Origin: Psychromonas ossibalaenae ATCC BAA-1528
Lineage (GTDB): Bacteria > Pseudomonadota > Gammaproteobacteria > Enterobacterales > Psychromonadaceae
Length of the DNA stretch: 64,000 nucleotides
Reading direction: 5' to 3'
Assembly (NCBI RefSeq): GCF_000381745.1
Contig: NZ_KB906971.1
Span: forward strand, 1-64,000
Made by a program: the position numbers and the translations under genes. Of this stretch, positions 46,038 through 54,237 are shown piece after piece (position 1 is the stretch's first letter; each line of letters starts with the position of its first letter). Below the pieces are notes generated by a model that saw only the letters and a list, made by a program, of their open reading frames with translations, had not been told where the DNA came from and did no database searches.

Positions 46038-46432
46038 TGGTTATTCCTTGCAGCTGCATTGTAATATACACAAATATTGTAAAAATGTTATTAACCATAA
46101 TGTACGATAATGTAGTCTTCGATCTGTTTCTACAAGGCGTAGTAAACAGTGTATTGGTATCGTATGTTAAATCAGCTGACCCATATACTAATCCGCCCAT
46201 CTGCATCACCTGGTTACGCACGCTTTCTAATTCGCTGTTACACTGTCCTGATATATGGCGATTAATATTTAAAGATTCCATTGGTTATTCCTTGCAGCTG
46301 CATTGTAATATACACAAATATTGAAAAACGTTATTAACCATATCGCCCGGTAATATAGTCTTCGGTCTGTTTCTGCAGGGGCGTAGTAAACAGCGTATTG
46401 GTATCGGAATATTCAATAAGTTTACCCATATA
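45945..46432 (-). repeat. 244-bp tandem duplication across the pstB-phoU junction
   Basis: Two units of about 244 bases (45945-46188 and 46189-46432) each hold the pstB 3' end, the spacer and the phoU 5' end. The phoU part (89 bases) differs at one base and the spacer at about two, but the pstB-tail parts differ at about 20 of 100 by eye. The real pstB tail is in the upper unit and the real phoU start in the lower one. Confidence 0.93.
46018..46281 (-). other. Chimeric phoU'/pstB' ORF (87 codons) made by the duplication
   Basis: The copied phoU start keeps its AAGGA ribosome site and ATG. The ORF reads the first 30 PhoU residues (one change, Phe14 to Cys), then crosses into the decayed pstB-tail copy, where DTNTLFTTP of PstB is still in frame before a one-base shift. 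It stops at 46018, 20 bases inside the true phoU. Translation of it would pass over the real phoU start. It is probably not a functional protein, but it may affect phoU translation. Confidence 0.6.
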
Positions 46433-47146
46433 CATAAACGCAGTCTGATCGGAAACCCGCGCTGCCTGCTGCATATTATGAGTGACAATCACCACGGTAA
46501 ATTTCTTTTTCAGCTCAGAGATAAGCTCTTCAATGGTTAATGTTGAGATCGGATCCAGCGCAGAGGTCGGCTCATCTAATAATAATACTTCCGGGCCGAT
46601 AGCAATAGCGCGGGCGATAACTAAACGCTGCTGCTGGCCGCCGGACAAACCGAATGCATTATCGTGCAGGCGGTCCTTAACTTCATTCCATAAGGCGGCG
46701 GCGCGCAGTGAATTCTCGGCAGCTTCATCTAATGTGCGCCTGTCTTTAATACCCTGCAGGCGTAATCCGTAAATAACATTTTCATAGATCGATTTAGGAA
46801 ACGGATTCGGACTCTGGAATACCATGCCGATACGACGGCGTAATGAAGCAACATCAACTGATTTATCATAAATGTTAATCCCCTGCAGTTCGATACGCCC
46901 TTCTACCCGGCAGCTGTCAACCAAGTCGTTCATGCGGTTGATGCAGCGCAGTAGTGTTGACTTACCACAACCAGACGGACCGATAAATGCGGTTACTTTA
47001 CCTTTAGGGATCTTCATGGAAACATCATACAGAGCTTGTTTTTCTGCGTAATATAGATCCAGTTTTTTAATTTCCAGTGCCGTCTGTGCAGCACTTAAGC
47101 CTGTAAGTGCCTGTGTATCAGCGGCTGGTGTTGCCAGTGTGATCAT
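46334..47146 (-). CDS. pstB: Phosphate ABC transporter ATPase PstB
   Basis: PstB powers high-affinity phosphate uptake. The 270-aa protein has Walker [10 protein letters not shown] (near 56-64), Q-loop [10 protein letters not shown], signature [14 protein letters not shown], Walker B VLLLDEP and H-loop VTHN, with the PstB-type tail DYITGRYG. It lies 58 bases after pstA and is separated from phoU by the duplicated unit. Confidence 0.97.
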   Translation of the reverse strand: MITLATPAADTQALTGLSAAQTALEIKKLDLYYAEKQALYDVSMKIPKGKVTAFIGPSGCGKSTLLRCINRMNDLVDSCRVEGRIELQGINIYDKSVDVASLRRRIGMVFQSPNPFPKSIYENVIYGLRLQGIKDRRTLDEAAENSLRAAALWNEVKDRLHDNAFGLSGGQQQRLVIARAIAIGPEVLLLDEPTSALDPISTLTIEELISELKKKFTVVIVTHNMQQAARVSDQTAFMYMGKLIEYSDTNTLFTTPLQKQTEDYITGRYG

Positions 47147-47204
47147 CTATCTATCCAAGTTTGGAGCATTAAACTTTCTATGCCCGCATATATTTGTAGT
47201 TAAG

Positions 47205-48863
47205 TTAATGTTCCAGTGCTCTATATTTTTCACGCAAATTATTGCGGATTGCAATGGCCGCCAGGTTAAGCCCGATAATAACCGTTACTAGTAAAAACGA
47301 AGTCGCATAAACCAAAGGTCTGGCAGCTTCCACATTGGGACTTTGAAAACCCACATCATAAATATGAAAACCGAGATGCATAAACTTACGATCAAGATGT
47401 AAAAAAGGGAAGTTAGCATCAACCGGCAATGCCGGTGCCATTTTCACCACCCCTACTAACATCAACGGTGCAACTTCACCGGCCGCGCGTGCAACCGCTA
47501 AAATCAGTCCGGTCATAATTGCAGGACTGGCCATGGGCACAACAATTCGCCATAGAGTTTCCGATTTTGTAGCCCCAAGTGCTAACGATCCTTCCCGCAG
47601 CGAACTTGGTATGCGGCTTAACCCCTCTTCAGTTGAGACAATAACAACCGGCAGAGTCAAAATAGCCAGGGTTAATGCTGACCATAAAACCCCGGGGGAG
47701 CCGAATGTCGGTGCAGGAAGCGCTTCAGGATAGAACAATTGATCAATACTGCCGCCGATAATATAAACAAAAAAACCTAAACCAAAGACACCGTAAACAA
47801 TCGACGGTACACCCGCAAGGTTAATAACGGCAATGCGGATAAATTTAGTGAGGTTATTTTTTCCTGCATATTCATGCAGATAGATAGCGGCAACAACACC
47901 AAACGGGGTCACCATCACAGCCATTAACATAACCATAAAAACGGTACCAAAAATAGCCGGAAAAACACCGCCTTCTGTATTTGCTTCACGAGGATCGTCA
48001 CTAACGAATTTACCGGCCTGATGCAGCCAGTGCTGCACTTTGGCAGAAAAACTCATATCATTCGGCAGATAAAAATCAATCAACTCAGACAGCGGCAGCG
48101 TTACTTCACGTCCTGTCATATCCCGCACAACAACACTATCACGCTGCGCCTGTTTACGATAAGAAAACAGCTGTTCTTCTAAGGCCAGGTATTTATCAGT
48201 TAATTTTTCATTCTGTGCATTCAGTTCGAGAATATTCTGTTCATTTAATAAACCCTCTAAATCCAATTTTCGTTTTTTTAAACGGATTTTTTCTAAGGCA
48301 AAGTTAATACTACTGATTTCACCGTTCAATAATTCCAGCTGCTGATTTTTTAGAGCGTCGGCACGAGCCAGGCGGATCTGCAGCTGCTCTTTGAACGAAG
48401 TCTGTTCAACGTTTACCGAACGCCCCTGCTGCAGAATATCTTCAATATAACCGTAAAAATTACCGTTTTTACTACGCTCAAATACAACAATATCTTTAGG
48501 TTTACTTGTCGCACTGATAATCGTTTCTAATACCCACTGAAAATCCAGATCAACATATTCTCGATTACCTATTTTAATCAAGTAACGCTCTAAAGTTTCC
48601 GGCTTTCCTTCTAGTCCGCTGATACCGGCATCAATAAGTTGCTCAGTTGATACAGTTTCAACATCATAGATTTCACCGATTAACGTATAATGCCCGCCCT
48701 GTTTATCAAGCATGTCAAATTCATAGACGCTGCCCGGCCAGAAAAAACTTAATCCGCGCCAACCGATTAATATAAACAGGCCGATAACTGCAATTAAACT
48801 GATACTTACTGCGCCGCCGGTCATCCATATCCACGGAGTGCCTGATTTAATCCATTTTCTCAT
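47205..48863 (-). CDS. pstA: Phosphate ABC permease PstA, enlarged form
   Basis: This is about 552 aa against about 300 in E. coli PstA. The C-terminal part (about 295-550) is the normal permease with EAA loop EGSLALGATKSETLWRIVVP. Between a first helix (about 18-40) and the core lies an extra domain (about 43-298) with a predicted coiled coil (about 155-241, rich in Glu, Lys and Leu), presumably periplasmic. I chose the ATG at 48863 over a TTG at 48884; neither has ideal spacing to GAGG, so the start is uncertain. It pairs with PstC in the membrane. Confidence 0.93.
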   Translation of the reverse strand: MRKWIKSGTPWIWMTGGAVSISLIAVIGLFILIGWRGLSFFWPGSVYEFDMLDKQGGHYTLIGEIYDVETVSTEQLIDAGISGLEGKPETLERYLIKIGNREYVDLDFQWVLETIISATSKPKDIVVFERSKNGNFYGYIEDILQQGRSVNVEQTSFKEQLQIRLARADALKNQQLELLNGEISSINFALEKIRLKKRKLDLEGLLNEQNILELNAQNEKLTDKYLALEEQLFSYRKQAQRDSVVVRDMTGREVTLPLSELIDFYLPNDMSFSAKVQHWLHQAGKFVSDDPREANTEGGVFPAIFGTVFMVMLMAVMVTPFGVVAAIYLHEYAGKNNLTKFIRIAVINLAGVPSIVYGVFGLGFFVYIIGGSIDQLFYPEALPAPTFGSPGVLWSALTLAILTLPVVIVSTEEGLSRIPSSLREGSLALGATKSETLWRIVVPMASPAIMTGLILAVARAAGEVAPLMLVGVVKMAPALPVDANFPFLHLDRKFMHLGFHIYDVGFQSPNVEAARPLVYATSFLLVTVIIGLNLAAIAIRNNLREKYRALEH

Positions 48864-48902
48864 AATATAATCATATTGCCTCAAGGTACTTTGTCAGCGG
48901 CT

Positions 48903-51128
48903 TTACAGCCTAGAATATTTTTCACGTAAACGCTGGCGCACAAATTCGGCGACCGTATTAAAAAAGAAGGTAAAAATAAAAAGTACAAACGCGGCTAAAA
49001 ACAAGATGCGATAATGTGAACTACCAACTTCTGATTCCGGCATTTCAACCGCGATATTAGCCGACAAAGTGCGCATACCTTCGAATATATTCCAGTCCAT
49101 AATTGGTGTATTACCCGTAGCCATCAGCACAATCATAGTTTCACCGACCGCGCGTCCGGCGCCCATCATCACGGCAGAAAATATGCCGGGACTCGCGGTC
49201 AAAATAACAACTTTTGTCAAGGTCTGCCAGGGTGTAGCCCCTAACGCTAAGGAACCCATTGTTAAACTTTTCGGAACAGTGAACACAGCATCTTCAGCAA
49301 TGGAAAAAATCGTTGGAATAACCGCAAACCCCATGGCAATACCGACAACTAGTGAATTACGCTGGTCATAATCAATACCTAGCTCATTAGTCAGGAACAT
49401 ACGAGTATCCCCGTCAAACAACCACAATTCCAAAGTACCGCTGCAGCGCATAGACAGATAGCCTGCAAGCAGCAGAACCGGGATCAGAATTAATGGATGA
49501 TAGCCCCCAGAAAGCGAGTCTTGAATATTTCTAGGTAAAATACTGCAGATAAATGCAGTTGCTAATATACTCAGAGGTAAGCTGAACAACAGCAGAATAA
49601 TGCCCGGCAGATGGCTCTCAATCAGAGGCGCCAGCCACAGACCGGCAAGAAAACCGAGAATAACCGTCGGCAATGCTTCCATTATCTCAACCGTCGGTTT
49701 TATATAAGAACGAATGGCAGGAGACATAAAATAAGCAGTATAAACGGCAGCTGAGACAGCAATCGGCACCGCAAACAGCATCGCATAAAAAGCGGCTTTT
49801 ATGGTTCCGAATGAAATCGGTACCAGACTCATTTTAGCTTCAAAATCATCACTGGCAGAAGTCGACTGCCAGATATACTGCGCCTGCGGGTAACCTTCAT
49901 ACCAGACTTTCTGCCATAACGCCGACCAGGTAATTTCAGGATGATCATTATCAACTGCAAATAAACGCAGCCGGCTGTTATCAGCTATCAAGACAGCATC
50001 CGCACGCGGCGATGCTGCGGCCAGAAATGTGCCGTTGTCACTCAGTTTTGTGGTTAACAGGCGCGTACCACCTGTGGTGTGAAACAGTGATAAATAACCC
50101 TGGCTGTCCGTAGTCAAAAAACCCTTGCGAAAATACTCCGGCGTAATAGCGGTCACATTATCCGGCGCTTTAAAATCACGGATAAAAGTAAAAGTGCGTT
50201 TATTATCTTGTAAAACCTCGAACCACTGACTGATAACACCATTATCATTAGCGACCATAAGTGAACTGGCTCCGGTTAGGAGCTGCATGTCAGTCACATC
50301 GGCATCGACAGCATTAATTGTCACAGCAGATTTAACACGAATATCAGCAATATCAGAAACGTCGTACACTAATAAATTATTGCCTGAGCGTACAAACAGG
50401 TTGTTAAGATCCGGGCTTAACAGCATCTGATCCACCCGGTGAGGCAGCGAAGGCAGTACGACAGCCTGCTTTTCCCATAGCAGCTGATCGCTGATTATGT
50501 TTTCACTCGCAGTTAACAGGTAATAAATGCCTCGTCCGTCAGCAGTCACCACAGCAACAGCCGCACTTTGTTCTGCAAGCTCAAAACTTGCACTGGTGAT
50601 TTTCTGTTCCAGAGCATCTATCTGCATCCAGGCACTACCGAAAGGGTAACTAATTTCAGGTGTTATTAAACGCAGGTCATCTGGGTAGCTAGTACTGAAT
50701 GTCGGCTGAAATATTTTCACCCGTCCGTGCTGATCGGCAAATAGATAAGCACCGGCAGAAGCCGACGCCTTAGCAAAAGCGGTGTAACTGCTGGAGATAG
50801 TTTCGCTCAGCAGTAAATCGCCCAGGTCATTATCCCGTAAGGAATAGAAAAACAGTTTACCGTCAGCAGTGACCTGATAAGTAATCTCATTCTGCTCATC
50901 CAGGCCAAGTGCCAGCACATCGGCGTCGTTCGAGTAAGCGAATTCTTTTTTGGCTTCAATGGTAACGGGGGCAAAAATAGGGGAAACAACATAAAGTAGA
51001 TAAGCGAATATCAGCAGCAGTGTAAGCAGCACGAGCGCACCGCCGCTGCTGATACTGTATTTGACTAGTTTATCCTTAATAACACGTTTCTTGTCGGCCT
51101 GTAACGTGTTTGCTAAGTCAGCATGCAT
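48903..51128 (-). CDS. pstC: Phosphate ABC permease PstC, with a beta-propeller-like insert
   Basis: This is 741 aa against about 320 in E. coli PstC. After a first helix (about 28-50) comes a region (about 66-395) in which I count seven repeats of the type 'hydrophobic-A-D-x-x-G-x-hydrophobic-x-F/Y', for example TADGKLFFYS, ADQHGRVKIF, TADGRGIYYL, RSGNNLLVY, NDNGVISQWF, DSQGYLSLF and ADNSRLRLF, as in beta-propellers. The permease core with the EAA loop GSLALGATPWQTLTKVVI follows (about 437-741). The propeller should face the periplasm if the first helix is N-in. The gene is first in pstCAB-phoU; no pstS is beside it. Confidence 0.93.
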   Translation of the reverse strand: MHADLANTLQADKKRVIKDKLVKYSISSGGALVLLTLLLIFAYLLYVVSPIFAPVTIEAKKEFAYSNDADVLALGLDEQNEITYQVTADGKLFFYSLRDNDLGDLLLSETISSSYTAFAKASASAGAYLFADQHGRVKIFQPTFSTSYPDDLRLITPEISYPFGSAWMQIDALEQKITSASFELAEQSAAVAVVTADGRGIYYLLTASENIISDQLLWEKQAVVLPSLPHRVDQMLLSPDLNNLFVRSGNNLLVYDVSDIADIRVKSAVTINAVDADVTDMQLLTGASSLMVANDNGVISQWFEVLQDNKRTFTFIRDFKAPDNVTAITPEYFRKGFLTTDSQGYLSLFHTTGGTRLLTTKLSDNGTFLAAASPRADAVLIADNSRLRLFAVDNDHPEITWSALWQKVWYEGYPQAQYIWQSTSASDDFEAKMSLVPISFGTIKAAFYAMLFAVPIAVSAAVYTAYFMSPAIRSYIKPTVEIMEALPTVILGFLAGLWLAPLIESHLPGIILLLFSLPLSILATAFICSILPRNIQDSLSGGYHPLILIPVLLLAGYLSMRCSGTLELWLFDGDTRMFLTNELGIDYDQRNSLVVGIAMGFAVIPTIFSIAEDAVFTVPKSLTMGSLALGATPWQTLTKVVILTASPGIFSAVMMGAGRAVGETMIVLMATGNTPIMDWNIFEGMRTLSANIAVEMPESEVGSSHYRILFLAAFVLFIFTFFFNTVAEFVRQRLREKYSRL

Positions 51129-51308
51129 TATTTACTATCTCCAGCATATTTTTTACAAGTGCGGTTATTAAGCTTTATTATGTGTTCCTGCCGGCGACTA
51201 TTTAGATTCTCAGCAAGATGGAAGTAATGCAGTGCAGACGAGCTATATTAATAAATGACTTCGGCTGAAAAATTTCGCACTCAACCGGGCAAGGCTTCCA
51301 TTAGACGG

Positions 51309-51347
51309 CCTCTAGTATATTGCGCTTTTATGACAGTTATATTACAA
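51309..51347 (-). promoter_or_regulatory. Pho box and PhoB-dependent promoter of pstCAB-phoU
   Basis: On the minus strand TTGTAAT-ATAA-CTGTCAT (51330-51347) fits the 18-base Pho box of two 7-base repeats spaced by four. Ten bases further lies TATACT (51314-51319), the expected -10 position where PhoB replaces a -35. The leader to the pstC ATG is about 180 bases and carries no convincing ORF; the 317-base gap also holds the terminator of the aminotransferase gene. Confidence 0.75.
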
Positions 51348-51401
51348 ATGTATAGTTTGTGACATAAAGCAGGTACTTATGGCGGTACAACAGGCAGGTA
51401 T

Positions 51402-51427
51402 AAAAAAACCAGTCATGAGACTGGTTT
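51402..51427 (-). terminator. Intrinsic terminator of the aminotransferase gene
   Basis: AAACCAGTC-TCAT-GACTGGTTT with a T-run on the minus strand, 19 bases beyond the aminotransferase stop. Confidence 0.9.
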
Positions 51428-51445
51428 CAGCAGCATCGGATAGAT

Positions 51446-52627
51446 TTATTTATCCAGTGCCTCATGCAGCACTTTACCTAAGCGCGCTATGCCCTGTTCA
51501 ATAATATCAGGGTCGACACTTGAGAAGTTCAGACGCAGGGTATGCAGACCGCGTTTACTCACGTAGAACGGGTCGCCGGGAACAAACGCAACTTTCTCAG
51601 CAATCGCTTTATCAAAAAGCTCCATCGCCGACAAAGACTCAGGCAGGGTTACCCATAAAAACATACCGCCTTCCGGATTGATATAAGTAACTTGTTCAGG
51701 AAAGCAGCGTTTGATAGCGTTCTCCATAACCTGTTTCTGTTTACCGTAGACCGCAATAATTTTTTCAATATGCGCCTGCAGATCATTATCCTGCAAAAAG
51801 CGGTGTAATACTCGCTGACAGAAATAATTTGAGTGCAGATCCCCTGCCTGTTTAGCAATAATCAGTTTTTCCATTAACGGTTTAGGCGCAACAATCCAGC
51901 CTAAACGAAAAGATGGTACAACCGTTTTTGAAAATGAACCTAATAAGATAGTCTGCTCAGGCAGGAGGTCTTTAAAGGACAGCTTTTCTTCACCGGAGAA
52001 GCGTAAATCGCCGTAGGGATTATCTTCAATCAATAAAGTACTGGTTTTTGACAGGCACTGCGCAACGGCGCGACGGTTTTCATTAGTGTAGGAAATGCCC
52101 GACGGATTCTGAAAATTCGGCACCGTATACATCAATTTGGCACGACTGGTTTTTAACGTATCCTGCAGTGCCTTTATGTCCATGCCGTCTTGATTCACAG
52201 CGACAGAATTAAATTCTGCTGAGTAAACTTCAAATGCCTGAATAGCACCTAAATAACCGGGCTCTTCGATAATAACCTGGTCACCTTCGTTGATTAATAC
52301 TTTACCAAGCAGGTCTAATCCCTGCTGAGATCCATTGGTGATCAGTACTTCATCAATATTTATGTCTAAACCTTTACGCTTGTAATCAGCAACAATCATT
52401 TCACGCAGCGGTAAATAACCTTCAGTACTGCTGTACTGTAGAATATCCTTACCATCATCATTAAAGATATCATTGGTTGCTTTCTGAAGCGCATCAACAG
52501 GAAACAGGTCACGGTTTGGAAGTCCGCCGGCAAAAGAGATGATTGACGGATCAACAGCCACTTTTAATATTTCACGAATGAAAGACGGCGGCACACCAGA
52601 GATACGATTTGAAAAAAGCTCGTTCAT
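51446..52627 (-). CDS. PLP-dependent aminotransferase (class I/II, LysN/MocR-like fold)
   Basis: This 393-aa protein is a fold-type I aminotransferase with the PLP-lysine in GSFSKTVVPSFRLGW (Lys near 234), the N-terminal SFAGGLPNRDLFP substrate loop typical of 2-aminoadipate/aromatic aminotransferases, and NFQNPSG (near 175-181). It lacks the GntR DNA-binding domain of MocR regulators. Substrate is unclear. I chose the ATG at 52627 with GGAT upstream; a TTG at 52669 is less likely. A perfect AATAAC-AGTTATT palindrome (52640-52652) upstream may be an operator. Confidence 0.85.
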   Translation of the reverse strand: MNELFSNRISGVPPSFIREILKVAVDPSIISFAGGLPNRDLFPVDALQKATNDIFNDDGKDILQYSSTEGYLPLREMIVADYKRKGLDINIDEVLITNGSQQGLDLLGKVLINEGDQVIIEEPGYLGAIQAFEVYSAEFNSVAVNQDGMDIKALQDTLKTSRAKLMYTVPNFQNPSGISYTNENRRAVAQCLSKTSTLLIEDNPYGDLRFSGEEKLSFKDLLPEQTILLGSFSKTVVPSFRLGWIVAPKPLMEKLIIAKQAGDLHSNYFCQRVLHRFLQDNDLQAHIEKIIAVYGKQKQVMENAIKRCFPEQVTYINPEGGMFLWVTLPESLSAMELFDKAIAEKVAFVPGDPFYVSKRGLHTLRLNFSSVDPDIIEQGIARLGKVLHEALDK

Positions 52628-52669
52628 AAAATTATCCATAATAACAGTTATTGAATTAGTGTTATTCAA

Positions 52670-52946
52670 TAGGGTAAATGCAGAATAACCTTTTTATGTT
52701 ATTTAAAAACAAATAACAAGGTTTAGGCGTGTGATAAACAGAATTATTATCTTTTTCTATTATTTCCGATAATAAAGAGATGCATTGTTCAGATAAAAGT
52801 AAGGTGTTGATTATAATCATAAATTATAAAACCAATAACAAAACAGTCGTACCTTTAAGAAAACTAAACTGCAGATCCGGCCGCTTACTTTAACCACAAA
52901 GTGCTGGTAAATTAGATTAAAAACCTCAATACATCGATTTTAGGTT
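52670..52946. other. Intergenic region with no gene seen
   Basis: This AT-rich stretch between the aminotransferase gene and the rplT terminator contains repeated TTATT/AATAA motifs but no ORF with a ribosome site and no recognisable RNA gene. It presumably holds the aminotransferase promoter. Confidence 0.5.
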
Positions 52947-52973
52947 AAAAAAAAGGAGACATAATGTCTCCCT
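52947..52973 (-). terminator. Intrinsic terminator of thrS-infC-rpmI-rplT
   Basis: GGAGACATTATGTCTCC, an almost perfect palindrome, followed on the minus strand by eight Ts, 33 bases beyond the rplT stop. Confidence 0.92.
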
Positions 52974-53006
52974 TTAAAAAATCTAATTATTCATCAGATA
53001 TTTTGA

Positions 53007-53363
53007 TTAAGCTAGTGCTTTTTTAGCTACTTCAACTAAATGAGCAAATGTTGCTTTATCAAATACTGCGATGTCTGCAAGGATCTTACGATCGATTTCA
53101 ACAGAAGCCTTTTTAAGACCATTGATGAAACGGCTGTAAGATAAACCGCTTAGACGAGATGCAGCGTTAATACGTGCAATCCACAGTTGACGGAATACAC
53201 GTTTACGTTGACGACGGTCACGGTAAGCGTATTGACCAGCTTTAGTTACTGCTTGAACCGCTACGCGATAAACACGTGAACGAGCTCCGTAATAACCTTT
53301 AGCTTGTTTTAAGACTTTCTTATGACGTGCACGCGCTTGTACACCACGTTTTACTCTTGGCAT
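53007..53363 (-). CDS. rplT: 50S ribosomal protein L20
   Basis: L20 is an early-assembling large-subunit protein and, in E. coli, represses the rpmI-rplT part of its own operon by binding the mRNA. The 118-aa protein begins [19 protein letters not shown], the family start, and has the standard length. It lies 15 bases after rpmI. Confidence 0.98.
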   Translation of the reverse strand: MPRVKRGVQARARHKKVLKQAKGYYGARSRVYRVAVQAVTKAGQYAYRDRRQRKRVFRQLWIARINAASRLSGLSYSRFINGLKKASVEIDRKILADIAVFDKATFAHLVEVAKKALA

Positions 53364-53378
53364 TTTTTAATTCCTTAC

Positions 53379-53576
53379 TTAAGCGAATGGTAACATTCTG
53401 TTAACACTAGGTACATCTACTTTTGCTACCATGCTTTGTGCACGTAGGTGGCGCTTACGCTTAGTAGATTTTTTAGTAAGGATATGACGTAAGTGTGATT
53501 GCTTACGCTTAAAACCACCAGAAGCAGTCTTTTTAAAGCGCTTTGCAGCACCTTTGTTAGATTTCATTTTAGGCAT
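53379..53576 (-). CDS. rpmI: 50S ribosomal protein L35
   Basis: L35 is a small basic large-subunit protein. The 65-aa product begins [17 protein letters not shown], typical of the family. A GCGGAG site precedes the ATG. It sits between infC and rplT, an order conserved in bacteria. Confidence 0.98.
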   Translation of the reverse strand: MPKMKSNKGAAKRFKKTASGGFKRKQSHLRHILTKKSTKRKRHLRAQSMVAKVDVPSVNRMLPFA

Positions 53577-53630
53577 TGCGAACTCCGCATTGTTCTAAGT
53601 TTAAATTAAACCAGTAAGGCGAATGTTTAT

Positions 53631-53655
53631 GCTGTTTTATATAAAATAAAACAGC
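53631..53655 (-). promoter_or_regulatory. Hairpin between infC and rpmI
   Basis: GCTGTTTTAT...ATAAAACAGC forms a 10-base stem in the 97-base gap before rpmI without a T-run after it. In E. coli the L20 operator involves structure in this region; this hairpin could be part of a similar control site, but I cannot show a pseudoknot by eye. Confidence 0.4.
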
Positions 53656-53673
53656 TTAACACTACTTTATGCC

Positions 53674-54216
53674 TTAGCTAGCACGTTTAGGGCCTAACAC
53701 CATAACCATCTGACGGCCTTCCATTTTCGGGAAAGACTCGACAACAGATATCTCAGCTAAATCCGCTTTAATACGGTTTAAAAGATTCAATCCTAATGAC
53801 TGGTGTGCCATTTCACGACCACGATAACGCAGTGTTACTTTAGCTTTGTTACCCTCTTCAAGAAAGCGAGTCAGGTTGCGTAGTTTTACCTGATAATCGC
53901 CTTCATCAGTCCCAGGACGGAATTTTATTTCCTTCAACTGAACCTGTTTCTGATTCTTCCGCTGTTCTTTAACGGATTTACTCTTTTCGTACAGAAATTT
54001 GCCATAATTCATGATGCGACAAACTGGCGGCTCAGCATTTGGGCTGATCTCAACTAAGTCTAAATCTGCATCAATTGCCATTTCTTTTGCTTCATCTAGT
54101 GAAACAATACCAACTGGTTTGCCTTCCGAATCAGAAAGACGAACTTCAGTCCCAGTGATCTCATCATTCAAACGATGTTTATTGCCCTGTTGCGGGGCTT
54201 TTCTTGCACCTTTTAT
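53674..54216 (-). CDS. infC: Translation initiation factor IF-3 (AUA start)
   Basis: IF-3 blocks premature subunit joining and rejects non-canonical start codons. The 180-aa protein matches IF-3 throughout, for example [20 protein letters not shown] and [19 protein letters not shown]. No ATG, GTG or TTG is usable: the only in-frame TTG (54231) overlaps the GGAGG ribosome site. Eight bases after GGAGG comes ATA AAA GGT GCA, aligning with the E. coli infC start AUU AAA GGC GGA. The start is thus probably AUA, consistent with IF-3's feedback control through a rare start codon. Confidence 0.93.
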   Translation of the reverse strand: MKGARKAPQQGNKHRLNDEITGTEVRLSDSEGKPVGIVSLDEAKEMAIDADLDLVEISPNAEPPVCRIMNYGKFLYEKSKSVKEQRKNQKQVQLKEIKFRPGTDEGDYQVKLRNLTRFLEEGNKAKVTLRYRGREMAHQSLGLNLLNRIKADLAEISVVESFPKMEGRQMVMVLGPKRAS

Positions 54217-54237
54217 AACAAATTCCTCCAAATAGAT

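Noticed and set aside
46285-46488. A 67-codon minus-strand ORF overlapping the pstB end
   Set aside because: It is pstB read in another frame; the true PstB frame with all motifs covers the same bases.
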